Below are positions 48,423-61,453 of a stretch of 64,000 bases of DNA, piece after piece. Location of the stretch: contig NC_079886.1 of assembly GCF_029227915.1 (NCBI RefSeq), forward strand, positions 27,196,501 to 27,260,500, read 5' to 3'. The first letter of the stretch is position 1, and the number at the start of each line of letters is the position of its first letter. The DNA is from Hydractinia symbiolongicarpus. Its lineage: Eukaryota > Cnidaria > Hydrozoa > Anthoathecata > Hydractiniidae. Made by a program: the position numbers and the translations under genes. A model generated the notes under the pieces. That model saw only the letters and a list, made by a program, of their open reading frames with translations, did no database searches and was not told where the DNA came from.

Positions 48423-51400
48423 ATTGCGAGTTTTCGTTTGCCGGCGATTAAACTCCTTTTATTCAGCGTCTCATCAAAAATGAAATCGTTTTTGAAAACT
48501 ACAAGTCTTATACGTTTTAGTGGTAAAAATTTAATTTAAAAAATCGTTCGAGAAATAAGTTTACTCCCAGTTTACTTTCTTTGTATACATTTGACTATAC
48601 GGGTCAAGCCCGGGATTTACGGCAAATTGCGGGTTTTCGTTTGCCGGCGATTAAACTCCTTTTATTCAGCGTCTCATCAAAAATGAAATCATTTTTGAAA
48701 ACTACAAGTCTCATGCGTTTTAGTGGTGAAGAAATAATTTAAAAAATCGTTTGGCAAATGGGTTTACTCAATGGGAATTTTCTTTGTATACATTCGACTA
48801 TACGGCCAAGCCCGGGATTTACGGGAAATCGCGGGTTTTCGTTTGCCGGCGATTAAACTCCTTTTATTCAGCGTCTCATCAAAAACGAAATCATTTTTGA
48901 AAACTACAAGTCTCATGCGTTTTAGTGGTGAAAAAATAATTTAAAGAATCGTTTGGGAAATGAGTTTACTCCCTGGGTACTTTCTTTGTATACTTTTCAC
49001 TGTACGGGCCGAGTCCGTGATATACGGAAAATCGCGGGATTTCGTTTGCCGGCGCTTAAACTCCTTTTATTCAGCGTCTCATCAAAAACGAAATCATTTT
49101 TGAAAACTACAAGTCTCATGCGTTTTAGTGGTGAAAAAATAATTTAAAGAATCGTTTGAGAAATGAGCTTACTCCCTGGGTACTTTCTTTGTATACTTTT
49201 CACTGTACGGGCCGAGTCCGTCATATGCGGAAAATCGCAAGTTTTCGTTTGCCGGCGATTAAACTCCATTTATTCAGCGTCTCATCAAGAATGAAATCAT
49301 TTTTGAAAACTAAAAGTCTCATGCGTTTTAGTGGTGAAAAAATAAATTAAAGAATCGTTCGGGAAATGAGTTTACTCCCTGGGTACTTTCTTTGTATACT
49401 TTTGACTATACGGGCCGAGTCCGGGATTTTTGGGAAATTGCGGGTTTTCGTTTGCCGGCGATTAAACTCCTTTTATTCAGCGTCTCATCAAAAATGAAAT
49501 CATTTTTGAAAACTACAAGTCTCATGCCTTTTAGTGGTGAAGAAATAATTCAAAAAATCGTTTGGCAAATGAGTTTACTCCCTGGGTACTTTCTTTGTAT
49601 ACTTTTCACTGTACGGGCCGAGTCCGTGATATACGGAAAATCGCGAGATTTCGTTTGCCGGCGATTAAACTCCTTTTATTCATCGTCTCATCAAAAATGA
49701 AATCATTTTTGAAAACTACAAGTCTCATGCGTTTTAGTGGTGAAAAAATAATTTAAAGAATCGTTTGGGAAATGAGTTTACTCCCTGGGTACTTTCCATG
49801 TATACTTTTCACTGTACGGGCCGAGTCCGTGATATACGGAAAATCGCAGGTTTTCGTTTGCCGGCAATTAAACTCCTTTTATTCAGCGTCTCATCAAAAA
49901 TGAAATCATTTTTGAAAACTACAAGTCTCATGCGTTTTAGTGGTGAAAAAATAATTTAAAGAATCGTTCGGGAAATGAGTTTACTCCCTGGGTACTTTCT
50001 TTGTATACTTTTGACTATACGGGCCGAGTCCGGGATTTACGGGAAATTGCGAGTTTTCGTTTGCCGGCGATTAAACTCCTTTTATTCAGCGTCTCATCAA
50101 AAATGAAATCGTTTTTGAAAACTACAAGTCTTATACGTTTTAGTGGTAAAAATTTAATTTAAAAAATCGTTCGAGAAATAAGTTTACTCCCAGTTTACTT
50201 TCTTTGTATACATTTGACTATACGGGTCAAGCCCGGGATTTACGGCAAATCGCGGGTTTTCGTTTGCCGGCGATTAAACTCCTTTTATTCAGCGTCTCAT
50301 CAAAAATGAAATCATTTTTGAAAACTACAAGTCTCGTGCGTGTTAGTGGTGAAGAAATAATTTAAAAAATCGTTTGGCAAATGAGTTTACTCAATGGGAA
50401 TTTTCTTTGTATACATTCGACTATACGGCCAAGCCCGGGATTTACGGGAAATCGCGGGTTTTCGTTTGCCGGCGATTAAACTCCTTTTATTCAGCGTCTC
50501 ATCAAAAACGAAATCATTTTTGAAAACTACAAGTCTCATGCGTTTTAGTGGTGAAAAAATAATTTAAAGAATCGTTTGGGAAATGAGTTTACTCCCTGGG
50601 TACTTTCTTTGTATACTTTTCACTGTACGGGCCGAGTCCGTGATATACGGAAAATCGCAGGATTTCGTTTGCCGGCGATTAAACTCCTTTTATTCAGCGT
50701 CTCATCAAAAACGAAATCATTTTTAAAAACTACAAGTCTCATGCGTTTTAGTGGTGAAAAAATAATTTAAAGAATCGTTTGAGAAATGAGTTTACTCCCT
50801 GGGTACTTTCTTTGTATACTTTTCACTGTACGGGCCGAGTCCGTGATATACGGAAAATCGCAGGTTTTCGTTTGCCGGCGATTAAACTCCTTTTATTCAG
50901 CGTCTCATCAAGAATGAAATCATTTTTGAAAACTACAAGTCTCATGCGTTTTAGTGGTGAAAAAATAATTTAAAGAATCGTTTGAGAAATGAGTTTACTC
51001 CCTGGGTACTTTCTTTGTATACTTTTCACTGTACGGGCCGAGTCCGTGATATACGGAAAATCGCAGGTTTTCGTTTGCCGGCGATTAAACTCCTTTTATT
51101 CAGCGTCTCATCAAGAATGAAATCATTTTTGAAAACTAAAAGTCTCATGCGTTTTAGTGGTGAAAAAATAATTTAAAGAATCGTTTGGGAAATGAGTTTA
51201 CTCCCTGGGTACTTTCTTTGTATACTTTTCACTGTACGGGCCGAGTCCGTGATATACGGAAAATCGCGGGATTTCGTTTGCCGGCGATTAAACTCCTTTT
51301 ATTCAGCGTCTCATCAAAAACGAAATCATTTTTGAAAACTACAAGTCTCATGCGTTTTAGTGGTGAAAAAATAATTTAAAGAATCGTGTGAGAAATGAGT

Positions 51401-52121
51401 TTACTCCCTGGGTACTTTCTTTGTATACTTTTGACTATACGGGCCGAGTCCGGGATTTACGGGAAATTGCGGGTTTTCGTTTGCCGGCAATTAAACTCCT
51501 TTTATTCAGCGTCTCATCAAAAATGAAATCATTTTTGAAAACTACAAGTCTCATGCCTTTTAGTGGTGAAGAAATAATTCAAAAAATCGTTTGGCAAATG
51601 AGTTTACTCCCTGGGAATTTTCTTTGTATACATTCGACTATGCGGCCAAGCCCGGGATTTACGGGAAATCGCGGGTTTTCGTTTGCCGGCGATTAAACTC
51701 CTTTTATTTAGCGTCTCATCAAAAACGAAATCATTTTTGAAAACTACAAGTCTCATGCGTTTTAGTGGTGAAAAAATAATTTAAAGAATCGTTTGGGAAA
51801 TGAGTTTACTCCCTGGGTACTTTCTTTGTATACTTTTCACTGTACGGGCCGAGTCCGTGATATACGGAAAATCGCGAGATTTCGTTTGCCGGCGATTAAA
51901 CTCCATTTATTCAGCGTCTCATCAAAAACGAAATCATTTTTGAAAACTACAAGTCTCATGCGTTTTGGTGGTGAAAAAATAATTTAAAGAATCGTTTGGG
52001 AAATGAGTTTACTCCCTGGGTACTTTCTTTGTATACTTTTCACTGTACGGGCCGAGTCCGTGATATACGTAAAAATCGCGAGATTTCGTTTGCCGGCGAT
52101 TAACCTCCATTTATTCAGCGT

Positions 52122-52328
52122 CTCATCAAGAATGAAATCATTTTTGAAAACTACAAGTCTCATGCGTTTTCACTGTACGGGCCGAGTCCGTGATATACGG
52201 AAAATCGCAGGTTTTCGTTTGCCGGCGATTAAACTCCTTTTATTCAGCGTCTCATCAAGAATGAAATCATTTTTGAAAACTAAAAGTCTCATGCGTTTTA
52301 GTGGTGAAAAAATAATTTAAAGAATCGT
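52122..52328 (+). repeat. Truncated monomer with the same 74-bp deletion (unit B)
   Basis: The GCGTTTTCACTGTACGG join recurs at about 52,165-52,180 with the same ATACGTAAAAATCG neighbour upstream. It was inherited by duplication of the super-unit and is a good marker of unit A/B homology. Confidence 0.9.
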
Positions 52329-55300
52329 TTGGGAAATGAGTTTACTCCCTGGGTACTTTCTTTGTATACTTTTCACTGTACGGGCCGAGTCCGTGATATA
52401 CGGAAAATCGCGGGATTTCGTTTGCCGGCGATTAAACTCCTTTTATTCAGCGTCTCATCAAAAACGAAATCATTTTTGAAAACTACAAGTCTCATGCGTT
52501 TTAGTGGTGAAAAAATAATTTAAAGAATCGTTTGAGAAATGAGTTTACTCCCTGGGTACTTTCTTTGTATACTTTTCACTGTACGGGCCGAGTCCGTGAT
52601 ATACGGAAAATCGCAGGTTTTCGTTTGCCGGCGATTAAACTCCTTTTATTCAGCGTCTCATCAAGAATGAAATCATTTTTGAAAACTAAAAGTCTCATGC
52701 GTTTTAGTGGTGAAAAAATAAATTAAAGAATCGTTCGGGAAATGAGTTTACTCCCTGGGTACTTTCTTTGTATACTTTTGACTATACGGGCCGAGTCCGG
52801 GATTTACGGGAAATTGCGGGTTTTCGTTTGCCGGCGATTAAACTCCTTTTATTCAGCGTCTCATCAAAAATGAAATCATTTTTGAAAACTACAAGTCTCA
52901 TGCCTTTTAGTGGTGAAGAAATAATTCAAAAAATCATTTGGCAAATGAGTTTACTCCCTGGGAATTTTCTTTGTATACATTCGACTATGCGGCCAAGCCC
53001 GGGATTTACGGGAAATCGCGGGTTTTCGTTTGCCGGCGATTAAACTCCTTTTATTTAGCGTCTCATCAAAAACGAAATCATTTTTGAAAACTACAAGTCT
53101 CATGCGTTTTAGTGGTGAAAAAATAATTTAAAGAATCGTTTGGGAAATGAGTTTACTCCCTGGGTACTTTCTTTGTATACTTTTCACTGTACGGGCCGAG
53201 TCCGTGATATACGGAAAATCGCGAGATTTCGTTTGCCGGCGATTAAACTCCATTTATTCAGCGTCTCATCAAAAACGAAATCATTTTTGAAAACTACAAG
53301 TCTCATGCGTTTTGGTGGTGAAAAAATAATTTAAAGAATCGTTTGGGAAATGAGTTTACTCCCTGGGTACTTTCTTTGTATACTTTTCACTGTACGGGCC
53401 GAGTCCGTGATATACGGAAAATCGCGAGATTTCGTTTGCCGGCGATTAAACTCCATTTATTCAGCGTCTCATCAAGAATGAAATCATTTTTGAAAACTAC
53501 AAGTCTCATGCGTTTTAGTGGTGAAAAAATAATTTAAAGAATCGTTCGGGAAATGAGTTTACTCCCTGGGTACTTTCTTTGTAAACTTTTGACTATACGG
53601 GCCGAGTCCCGGATTTACGGGAAATTGCGGGTTTTCGTTTGCCGGCGATTAAACTCCTTTTATTCAGCGTCACATCAAAAATAAAATCGTTTTTGAAAAC
53701 TACAAGTCTTATGCGTTTTAGTGGTAAAAAATTAATTTAAAAAATCGTTCGGGAAATGAGTTTACTCCCAGTTTACTTTCTTTGTATACATTTGACTATA
53801 CGGGTCAAGCCCGGGATTTACGGCAAATCGCGGGTTTTCGTTTGCCGGCGATTAAACTCCTTTTATTCAGCGTCTCATCAAAAATGAAATCATTTTTGAA
53901 AACTACAAGTCTCATGCGTTTTAGTGGTAAAAAATTAATTTAAAAAATCGTTCGGGAAATGAGCTTACTCCCAGTTTACTTTCTTTGTATACATTCGACT
54001 ATACGGGTCAAGCCCGGAATTTACGGCAAATCGCAAGTTTTCGTTTGCCGGCGATTAAACTTCTTTTATACAGCGTCTCATCAAAAATGAAATAATTTTT
54101 GAAAACTACAAGTCTCATGCGTTTTAGTGGTGAAAAAATAATTTAAAGAATCCTTTGGGAAATGAGTTTACCCCCTGGGTACTTTCTTTGTATACTTTTC
54201 ACTGTACGGGCCGAGTCCGTGATATACGGAAAATCGCGGGTTTTCGTTTGCCGGCGATTAAACTCCTTTTATTCAGCGTCTCATCAAAAACGAAATCATT
54301 TTTAAAAACTACAAGTCTCATGCGTTTTAGTGGTGAAAAAATAATTTAAAGAATCGTTTGGGAAATGAGTTTACTCCCTGGGTACTTTCTTTGTATACTT
54401 TTCACTGTACGGGCCGAGTCCGTGATATACGGAAAATCGCGGGATTTCGTTTGCCGGCGATTAAACTCCTTTTATTCAGCGTCTCATCAAAAACGAAATC
54501 ATTTTTGAAAACTCCAAGTCTCATGCGTTTTAGTGGTGAAAAAATAATTTAAAGAATCGTTTAGGAAATGAGTTTACTCCCTGGGTACTTTCTTTGTATA
54601 CTTTTTACTGTACGGCCGAGTCCGTGATATACGGAAAATCGCAGGATTTCGTTTGCCGGCGATTAAACTCCTTTTATTCAGCGTCTCATCAAGAATGAAA
54701 TCATTTTTGAAAACTACAAGTCTCATGCGTTTTAGTGGTGAAAAATTAATTTAAAGAATCGTTTGGGAAGTGAGTTAACTCCCTGGGTACTTTCTTTGTA
54801 TACTTTTGACTATACGGGCTGAGTCCGGGATTTACGGGAAATTGCGGGTTTTCGTTTGCCGGCGATTAAACTCCTTTTATTCAGCGTCTCATCAAAAATG
54901 AAATCGTTTCTGAAAACTACATGTCTTATGTGTTTTAGTGGTAAAAAATTAATTTAAAAAATCGTTCGGGAAATGAGTTTACTCCCAGTTTACTTTCTTT
55001 GTATACATTTGACTATACGGGTCAAGCCCGGGATTTACGGCAAATCGCGGGTTTTCGTTTGCTGGCGATTAAACTCCGTTTATTCAGCGTCTCATCAAAA
55101 ATGAAATCATTTTTGAAAACTACAAGTCTCATGTGTTTTAGTGGTGAAGAAATAATTTAAAAAATCGTTCGGGAAATGAGTTTACTACCAGTTTACTTTC
55201 TTTGTATACATTCGACTATACGGGTCAAGCCCGGGATTTACGGCAAATCGCGGGTTTTCGTTTGCCGGCGATTAAACTCCTTTTATACAGCGTCTCATCA

Positions 55301-55371
55301 AAAATGAAATCATTTTTAAAAACTACAAGTCCAATGCGTTTTAGTGGTGAAAAAATAATTTAAAGAATCGT

Positions 55372-57805
55372 TTGGGAAATGAGTTTACTCCCTTTGTACT
55401 TTCTTTGTATACTTTTCACTGTACGGGCCGAGTCCGTGATATACGGAAAAGCGCGGGATTTCGTTTGCCGGCGATTAAACTCCTTTTATTCAGCGTCTCA
55501 TCAAAAATGAAATCGTTTTTAAAAACTACAAGTCTCATGCGTTTTAGTGGTGAAAAAATAATTTAAAAAATCCTTTGGGAAATGAGTTTACTCCCTGGGT
55601 ACTTTCTTTGTATACTTTTCACTGTACGGGCCGAGTCCGTGATATACGGAAAATCGCGGGATTTCGTTTGTCGGCGATTAAACTACTTTTATTCAGAGTC
55701 TCATCAAAAATGAAATCATTTTTGAAAACTACAAGTCTCATGCGTTTTATTGGTGAAGAAATAATTCAAGAAATCGTTCGGCAAATGAGTTTACTCCCTG
55801 GATATTTTCTTTGTATACATTCGACTATACGGCCAAGCCCGGGATTTACGGGAAATCGCGGGTTTTCGTTTGCCGGCGATTAAACTCCTTTTATTCAGCG
55901 TCTCATCAAAAACGAAATCATTTTTGAAAACTACAAGTCTCATGCGTTTTAGTGGTGAAAAAATAATTTAAAGAATCGTTCGGGAAATGAGTTTACTCCC
56001 CGGGTACTTTCTTTGTATACTTTTCACTGTACGGGCCGAGTCCGTGATATACGGAAAATCGCGGGATTTCGTTTGCCGGCGATTAAACTCCTTTTATTCA
56101 GCGTCTCATCAAGAATGAAATTATTTTTGAAAACTGCAAGTCTCATGCGTTTTAGTGGTGAAAAAATAATTTAAAGAATCGTTCGGGAAGTGAGTTTACT
56201 CCCTGGGTACTTTCTTTGTATACATTTGACTATACGGGTCAAGCTCGGGATTTACGGCAAATCGCGGGTTTTCGTTTGCCGGCGATTAAACTCCTTTTAT
56301 TCAGCGTCTCATCAAAAATGAAATTATATTTGAAAACTACAAGTCTCATGTGTTTTAGGGGTGAAGAAATAATTTAAAAAATCGTTCGGGAAATGAGTTT
56401 ACTCCCAGTTTACTTTCTTTGTATACATTTGACTATACGGGTCAAGCCCGGGATTTACGGCAAATCGCGGGTTTTCGTTTGCCGGCGATTAAACTCCTTT
56501 TATACAGCGTCTCATCAAAAATGAAATCATTTTTAAAAACTACAAGTTTCATGCGTTTTAGTGGTGAAAAAATAATTTAAAGAATCGTTTGGGAAATGAG
56601 TTTACTTCCTTTGTACTTTCTTTGTATACTTTTCACTGTACGGGCCGAGTCCGTGATATACGGAAAAGCGCGGGATTTCGTTTGCCGGCGATTAAACTCC
56701 TTTTATTCAGCGTCTCATCAAAAATGAAATCGTTTTTGAAAACTACAAGTCTCATGCGTTTTAGTGGTGAAAAAATAATTTAAAGAATCGTTTGGGAAAT
56801 GAGTTTACTCCCTGGGTACTTTCTTTGTATACTTTTCACTGTACGGGCCGAGTCCGTGATATACGGAAAATCGCGGGATTTCGTTTGCCGGCGATTAAAC
56901 TCCTTTTATTCAGCGTCTCATCAAAAATGAAATCATTTTTGAAAACTACAAGTCTCATGCGTTTTAGTGGTGAAGAAATAATTCAAAAAATCGTTCGGCA
57001 AATGAGTTTACTCCCTGGGTATTTTCTTTGTATACATTCGACTATACGGCCAAGCCCGGGATTTACGGGAAATCGCGGGTTTTCGTTTGCCGGCGATTAA
57101 ACTCCTTTTATTCAGCGTCTCATCAAAAACGAAATCATTTTTGAAAACTACAAGTCTCATGCGTTTTAGTGGTGAAAAAATAATTTAAAGAATCGTTCGG
57201 GAAATGAGTTTACTCCCCGGGTACTTTCTTTGTATACTTTTCACTGTACGGGCCGCGTCCATGATATACGGAAAATCGCGGGATTTCGTTTGCCGGCGAT
57301 TAAACTCCTTTTATTCAGCGTCTCATCAAGAATGAAATTATTTTTGAAAACTGCAAGTCTCATGCGTTTTAGTGGTGAAAAAATAATTTAAAGAATCGTT
57401 CGGGAAGTGAGTTTACTCCCTGGGTACTTTCTTTGTATACTTTTGACTATACGGGCCGAGTCCGGGATTTACGGGAAATTGCGGGTTTTCGTTTGCCGGC
57501 GATTAAACTCCTTTTATTCAGCGTCTCATCAAAAATGAAATCGTTTTTGAAAACTACAAGTCTTATGCGTTTTAGTGGTAAAAAACTAATTTAAGAAATC
57601 GTTCGGGAAATGAGTTTACTCCCAGTTTACTTTCTTTGTATACATTCGACTATACGGGTCAAGCCCGGGATTTACGGCAAATCGCGGGTTTTCGTTTGCC
57701 GGCGATTAAACTCCTTTTATACAGCGTCTCATCAAAAATGAAATCATTTTTTGAAACTACAAGTCTCATGCGTTTTAGTGGTGAAAAAATAATTTAAAGA
57801 ATCGT
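55372..57805 (+). repeat. 1,217-bp hexamer HOR, two copies (unit B)
   Basis: Copies 55,372-56,588 and 56,589-57,805 correspond to 42,053-44,486 at a constant offset of 13,319, with only occasional base differences (for example TCAGAGTCTCATC near 55,693). Confidence 0.87.
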
Positions 57806-59220
57806 TTGGGAAATAAGTTTACTCCATTTGTACTTTCTTTGTATACTTTTCACTGTACGGGCCGAGTCCGTGATATACGGAAAAGCGCGGGATTTCGTTT
57901 GCCGGCGATTAAACTCCTTTTATTCAGCGTCTCATCAAAAATGAAATCGTTTTTGAAAACTACAAGTGTCATGCGTTTTAGTGGTGAAAAAATAATTTAA
58001 AGAATCGTTCGGGAAGTGAGTTTACTCCCTGGGTACTTTCTTTGTATACTTTTCACTGTACGGGTCGAGTCCGTGATATACGGAAAATCGCGGGATTTCG
58101 TTTGCCGGCGATTAAACTCCTTTTATTCAGCGTCTCATCAAAAATGAAATCATTTTTGAAAACTACAAGTCTCATGCGTTTTAGTGGTGAAGAAATAATT
58201 CAAAAACTCGTTCGGCAAATGAGTTTACTCCCTGGGTATTTTCTTTGTATATATTCGACTATACGGCCAAGCCCGGGATTTACGGGAAATCGCGGGTTTT
58301 CGTTTGCCGGCGATTAAACTCCTTTTATTCAGCGTCTCATCAAAAACGAAATCATTTTTGAAAACTACAAGTCTCATGCGTTTTAGTGGTGAAAAAAAAA
58401 ATTTAGAGAATCGTTCGGGAAATGAGTTTACTCCCCGGGTACTTTCTTTGTATACTTTTCACTGTACGGGCCGAGTCCGCGATATACGGAAAATCGCGGG
58501 ATTTCGTTTGCCGTTGATTAAACTCCTTTTATTCAGCGTCTCATCAAGAATGAAATTATTTTTTGAAACTACAAGTCTCATGCGTTTTAGTGGTGAAAAA
58601 ATAATTTAAAGAATCGTTTGGGAAATGAGTTTACTCCCTTTGTACTTTCTTTGTATACTTTTCACTGTACGGGCCGAGTCCGTGATATACGGAAAAGCGC
58701 GGGATTTCGTTTGCCGGCGATTAAACTCCTTTTATTCAGCGTCTCATCAAAAATGAAATCGTTTTTGAAAACTACAAGTCTCATGCGTTTTAGTGGTGAA
58801 AAAATAATTTAAAGAATCGTTCGGGAAATGAGTTTACTCCCCGGGTACTTTCTTTGTATACTTTTCACTGTACGGGCCGCGTCCGTGATATACGGAAAAT
58901 CGCGGGATTTCGTTTGCCGGCGATTAAACTCCTTTTATTCAGCGTCTCATCAAGAATGAAATTATTTTTGAAAACTGCAAGTCTCATGCGTTTTAGTGGT
59001 GAAAAAATAATTTAAAGAATCGTTCGGGAAGTGAGTTTACTCCCTGGGTACTTTCTTTGTATACTTTTGACTATATGTGCCGAGTCCGGGATTTACGGGA
59101 AATTGCGGGTTTTCGTTTGCCGGCGATTAAACTCCTTTTATTCAGCGTCTCATCAAGAATGAAATTATTTTTGAAAACTGCAAGTCTCATGCGTTTTAGT
59201 GGTGAAAAAATAATTTAAAG

Positions 59221-59626
59221 AATCGTTCGGGAAGTGAGTTTACTCCCTGGGTACTTTCTTTGTATACTTTTCACTGTACGGGCCGAGTCCGTGATATACG
59301 GAAAATCGCGGGTTTTCGTTTGCCGGCGATTAAACTCCTTTTATTCAGCGTCTCACCAAAAACGAAATCATTTTTAAAAACTACAAGTCTCATGCGTTTT
59401 AGTGGTGAAAAAATAATTTAAAGAATCGTTCGGGAAGTGAGTTTACTCCCTGGGTACTTTCTTTGTATACTTTTCACTGTACGGGCCGAGTCCGTGATAT
59501 ACGGAAAATCGCGGGTTTTCGTTTGCCGGCGATTAAACTCCTTTTATTCAGCGTCTCACCAAAAACGAAATCATTTTTAAAAACTACAAGTCTCATGCGT
59601 TTTAGTGGTGAAAAAATAATTTAAAG
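59221..59626 (+). repeat. Two identical adjacent monomers (first pair)
   Basis: Bases 59,221-59,423 and 59,424-59,626 read as identical 203-bp monomers, both with the rare CTCACCAAAAACG and TTTTTAAAAACTAC variants. Confidence 0.88.
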
Positions 59627-61047
59627 AATCGTTTGGGAAATGAGTTTACTCCCTGCGTACTTTCTTTGTATACTTTTCACTGTACGGGCCGAGTCCGTGA
59701 TATACGGAAAAGCGCGGGATTTCGTTTGCCGGCGATTAAACTCCTTTTATTCAGCGTCTCATCAAAAATGAAATCGTTTTTGAAAACTACAAGTCTCATG
59801 CGTTTTAGTGGTGAAAAAATAATTTAAAGAATCGTTCGGGAAATGAGTTTACTCCCCGGGTACTTTCTTTGTATACTTTTCACTGTACGGGCCGCGTCCG
59901 TGATATACGGAAAATCGCGGGATTTCGTTTGCCGGCGATTAAACTCCTTTTATTCAGCGTCTCATCAAGAATGAAATTATTTTTGAAAACTGCAAGTCTC
60001 ATGCGTTTTAGTGGTGAAAAAATAATTTAAAGAATCGTTCGGGAAGTGAGTTTACTCCCTGGGTACTTTCTTTGTATACTTTTGACTATATGTGCCGAGT
60101 CCGGGATTTACGGGAAATTGCGGGTTTTCGTTTGCCGGCGATTAAACTCCTTTTATTCAGCGTCTCATCAAAAATGAAATCGTTTTTGAAAACTACAAGT
60201 CTTATGCGGTTTAGTGGTAAAAAACTAATTTAAAAAATCGTTCGGGAAATGAGTTTACTCCCAGTTTACTTTCTTTGTATACATTCGACTATACGGGTCA
60301 AGCCCGGGATTTACGGCAAATCACGGGTTTTCGTTTGCCGGCGATTAAACTCCTTTTATACAGCGTCTCATCAAAAATGAAAACATTTTTTGAAACTACA
60401 AGTCTCATGCGTTTTAGTGGTGAAAAAATAATTTAAAGAATCGTTTGGGAAATGAGTTTACTCCCTGGGTACTTTCTTTGTATACTTTTCACTGTACGGG
60501 CCGAGTCCGTGATATACGGAAAATCGCGGGATTTCGTTTGCCGGCGATTAAACTCCTTTTATTCAGCGTCTCATCAAAAATGAAATCATTTTTGAAAACT
60601 ACAAGTCTCATGCGTTTTAGTGGTGAAGAAATAATTCAAAAAATCGTTCGGCAAATGAGTTTACTCCCTGGGTATTTTCTTTGTATACATTCGACTATAC
60701 GGCCAAGCCCGGGATTTACGGGAAATCGCGGGTTTTCGTTTGCCGGCGATTAAACTCCTTTTATTCAGCGTCTCATCAAAAACGAAATCATTTTTGAAAA
60801 CTACAAGTCTCATGCGTTTTAGTGGTGAAAAAAAAAATTTAGAGAATCGTTCGGGAAATGAGTTTACTCCCCGGGTACTTTCTTTGTATACTTTTCACTG
60901 TACGGCCCGAGTCCGTGATATACGGAAAATCGCGGGATTTTGTTTGCCGGCGATTAAACTCCTTTTATTCAGCGTCTCATCAAGAATGAAATTATTTTTG
61001 AAAACTGCAAGTCTCATGCGTTTTAGTGGTGAAAAAATAATTTAAAG

Positions 61048-61453
61048 AATCGTTCGGGAAGTGAGTTTACTCCCTGGGTACTTTCTTTGTATACTTTTCA
61101 CTGTACGGGCCGAGTCCGTGATATACGGAAAATCGCGGGTTTTCGTTTGCCGGCGATTAAACTCCTTTTATTCAGCGTCTCACCAAAAACGAAATCATTT
61201 TTAAAAACTACAAGTCTCATGCGTTTTAGTGGTGAAAAAATAATTTAAAGAATCGTTCGGGAAGTGAGTTTACTCCCTGGGTACTTTCTTTGTATACTTT
61301 TCACTGTACGGGCCGAGTCCGTGATATACGGAAAATCGCGGGTTTTCGTTTGCCGGCGATTAAACTCCTTTTATTCAGCGTCTCACCAAAAACGAAATCA
61401 TTTTTAAAAACTACAAGTCTCATGCGTTTTAGTGGTGAAAAAATAATTTAAAG
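61048..61453 (+). repeat. Two identical adjacent monomers (second pair)
   Basis: Bases 61,048-61,250 and 61,251-61,453 repeat the pair at 59,221-59,626 exactly 1,827 bp downstream, giving four copies of one monomer sequence with no difference that I can see. Confidence 0.88.

Larger units (their letters stand above)
45767..58476 (+). repeat. Super-unit B: second copy, 12,710 bp
   Basis: It aligns with unit A in colinear blocks whose offset changes in steps: 12,509 (from 45,767), 13,930 (from about 48.4 kb), 14,132 (51.8 kb), 13,929 (52.3 kb), 13,523 (52.5 kb), 13,320 (53.1 kb), 13,319 (about 54.6 kb onward) and 12,710 (58.3 kb). Each step is a whole number of about 203-bp monomers (+7, +1, -1, -2, -1, -3) except a single-base deletion near 54,614. 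Rare variants are shared in order, for example TTTGTAAACTTTTGAC (40,26x and 53,58x) and CCGTCATATGCGG (35,29x and 49,22x). Confidence 0.9.
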
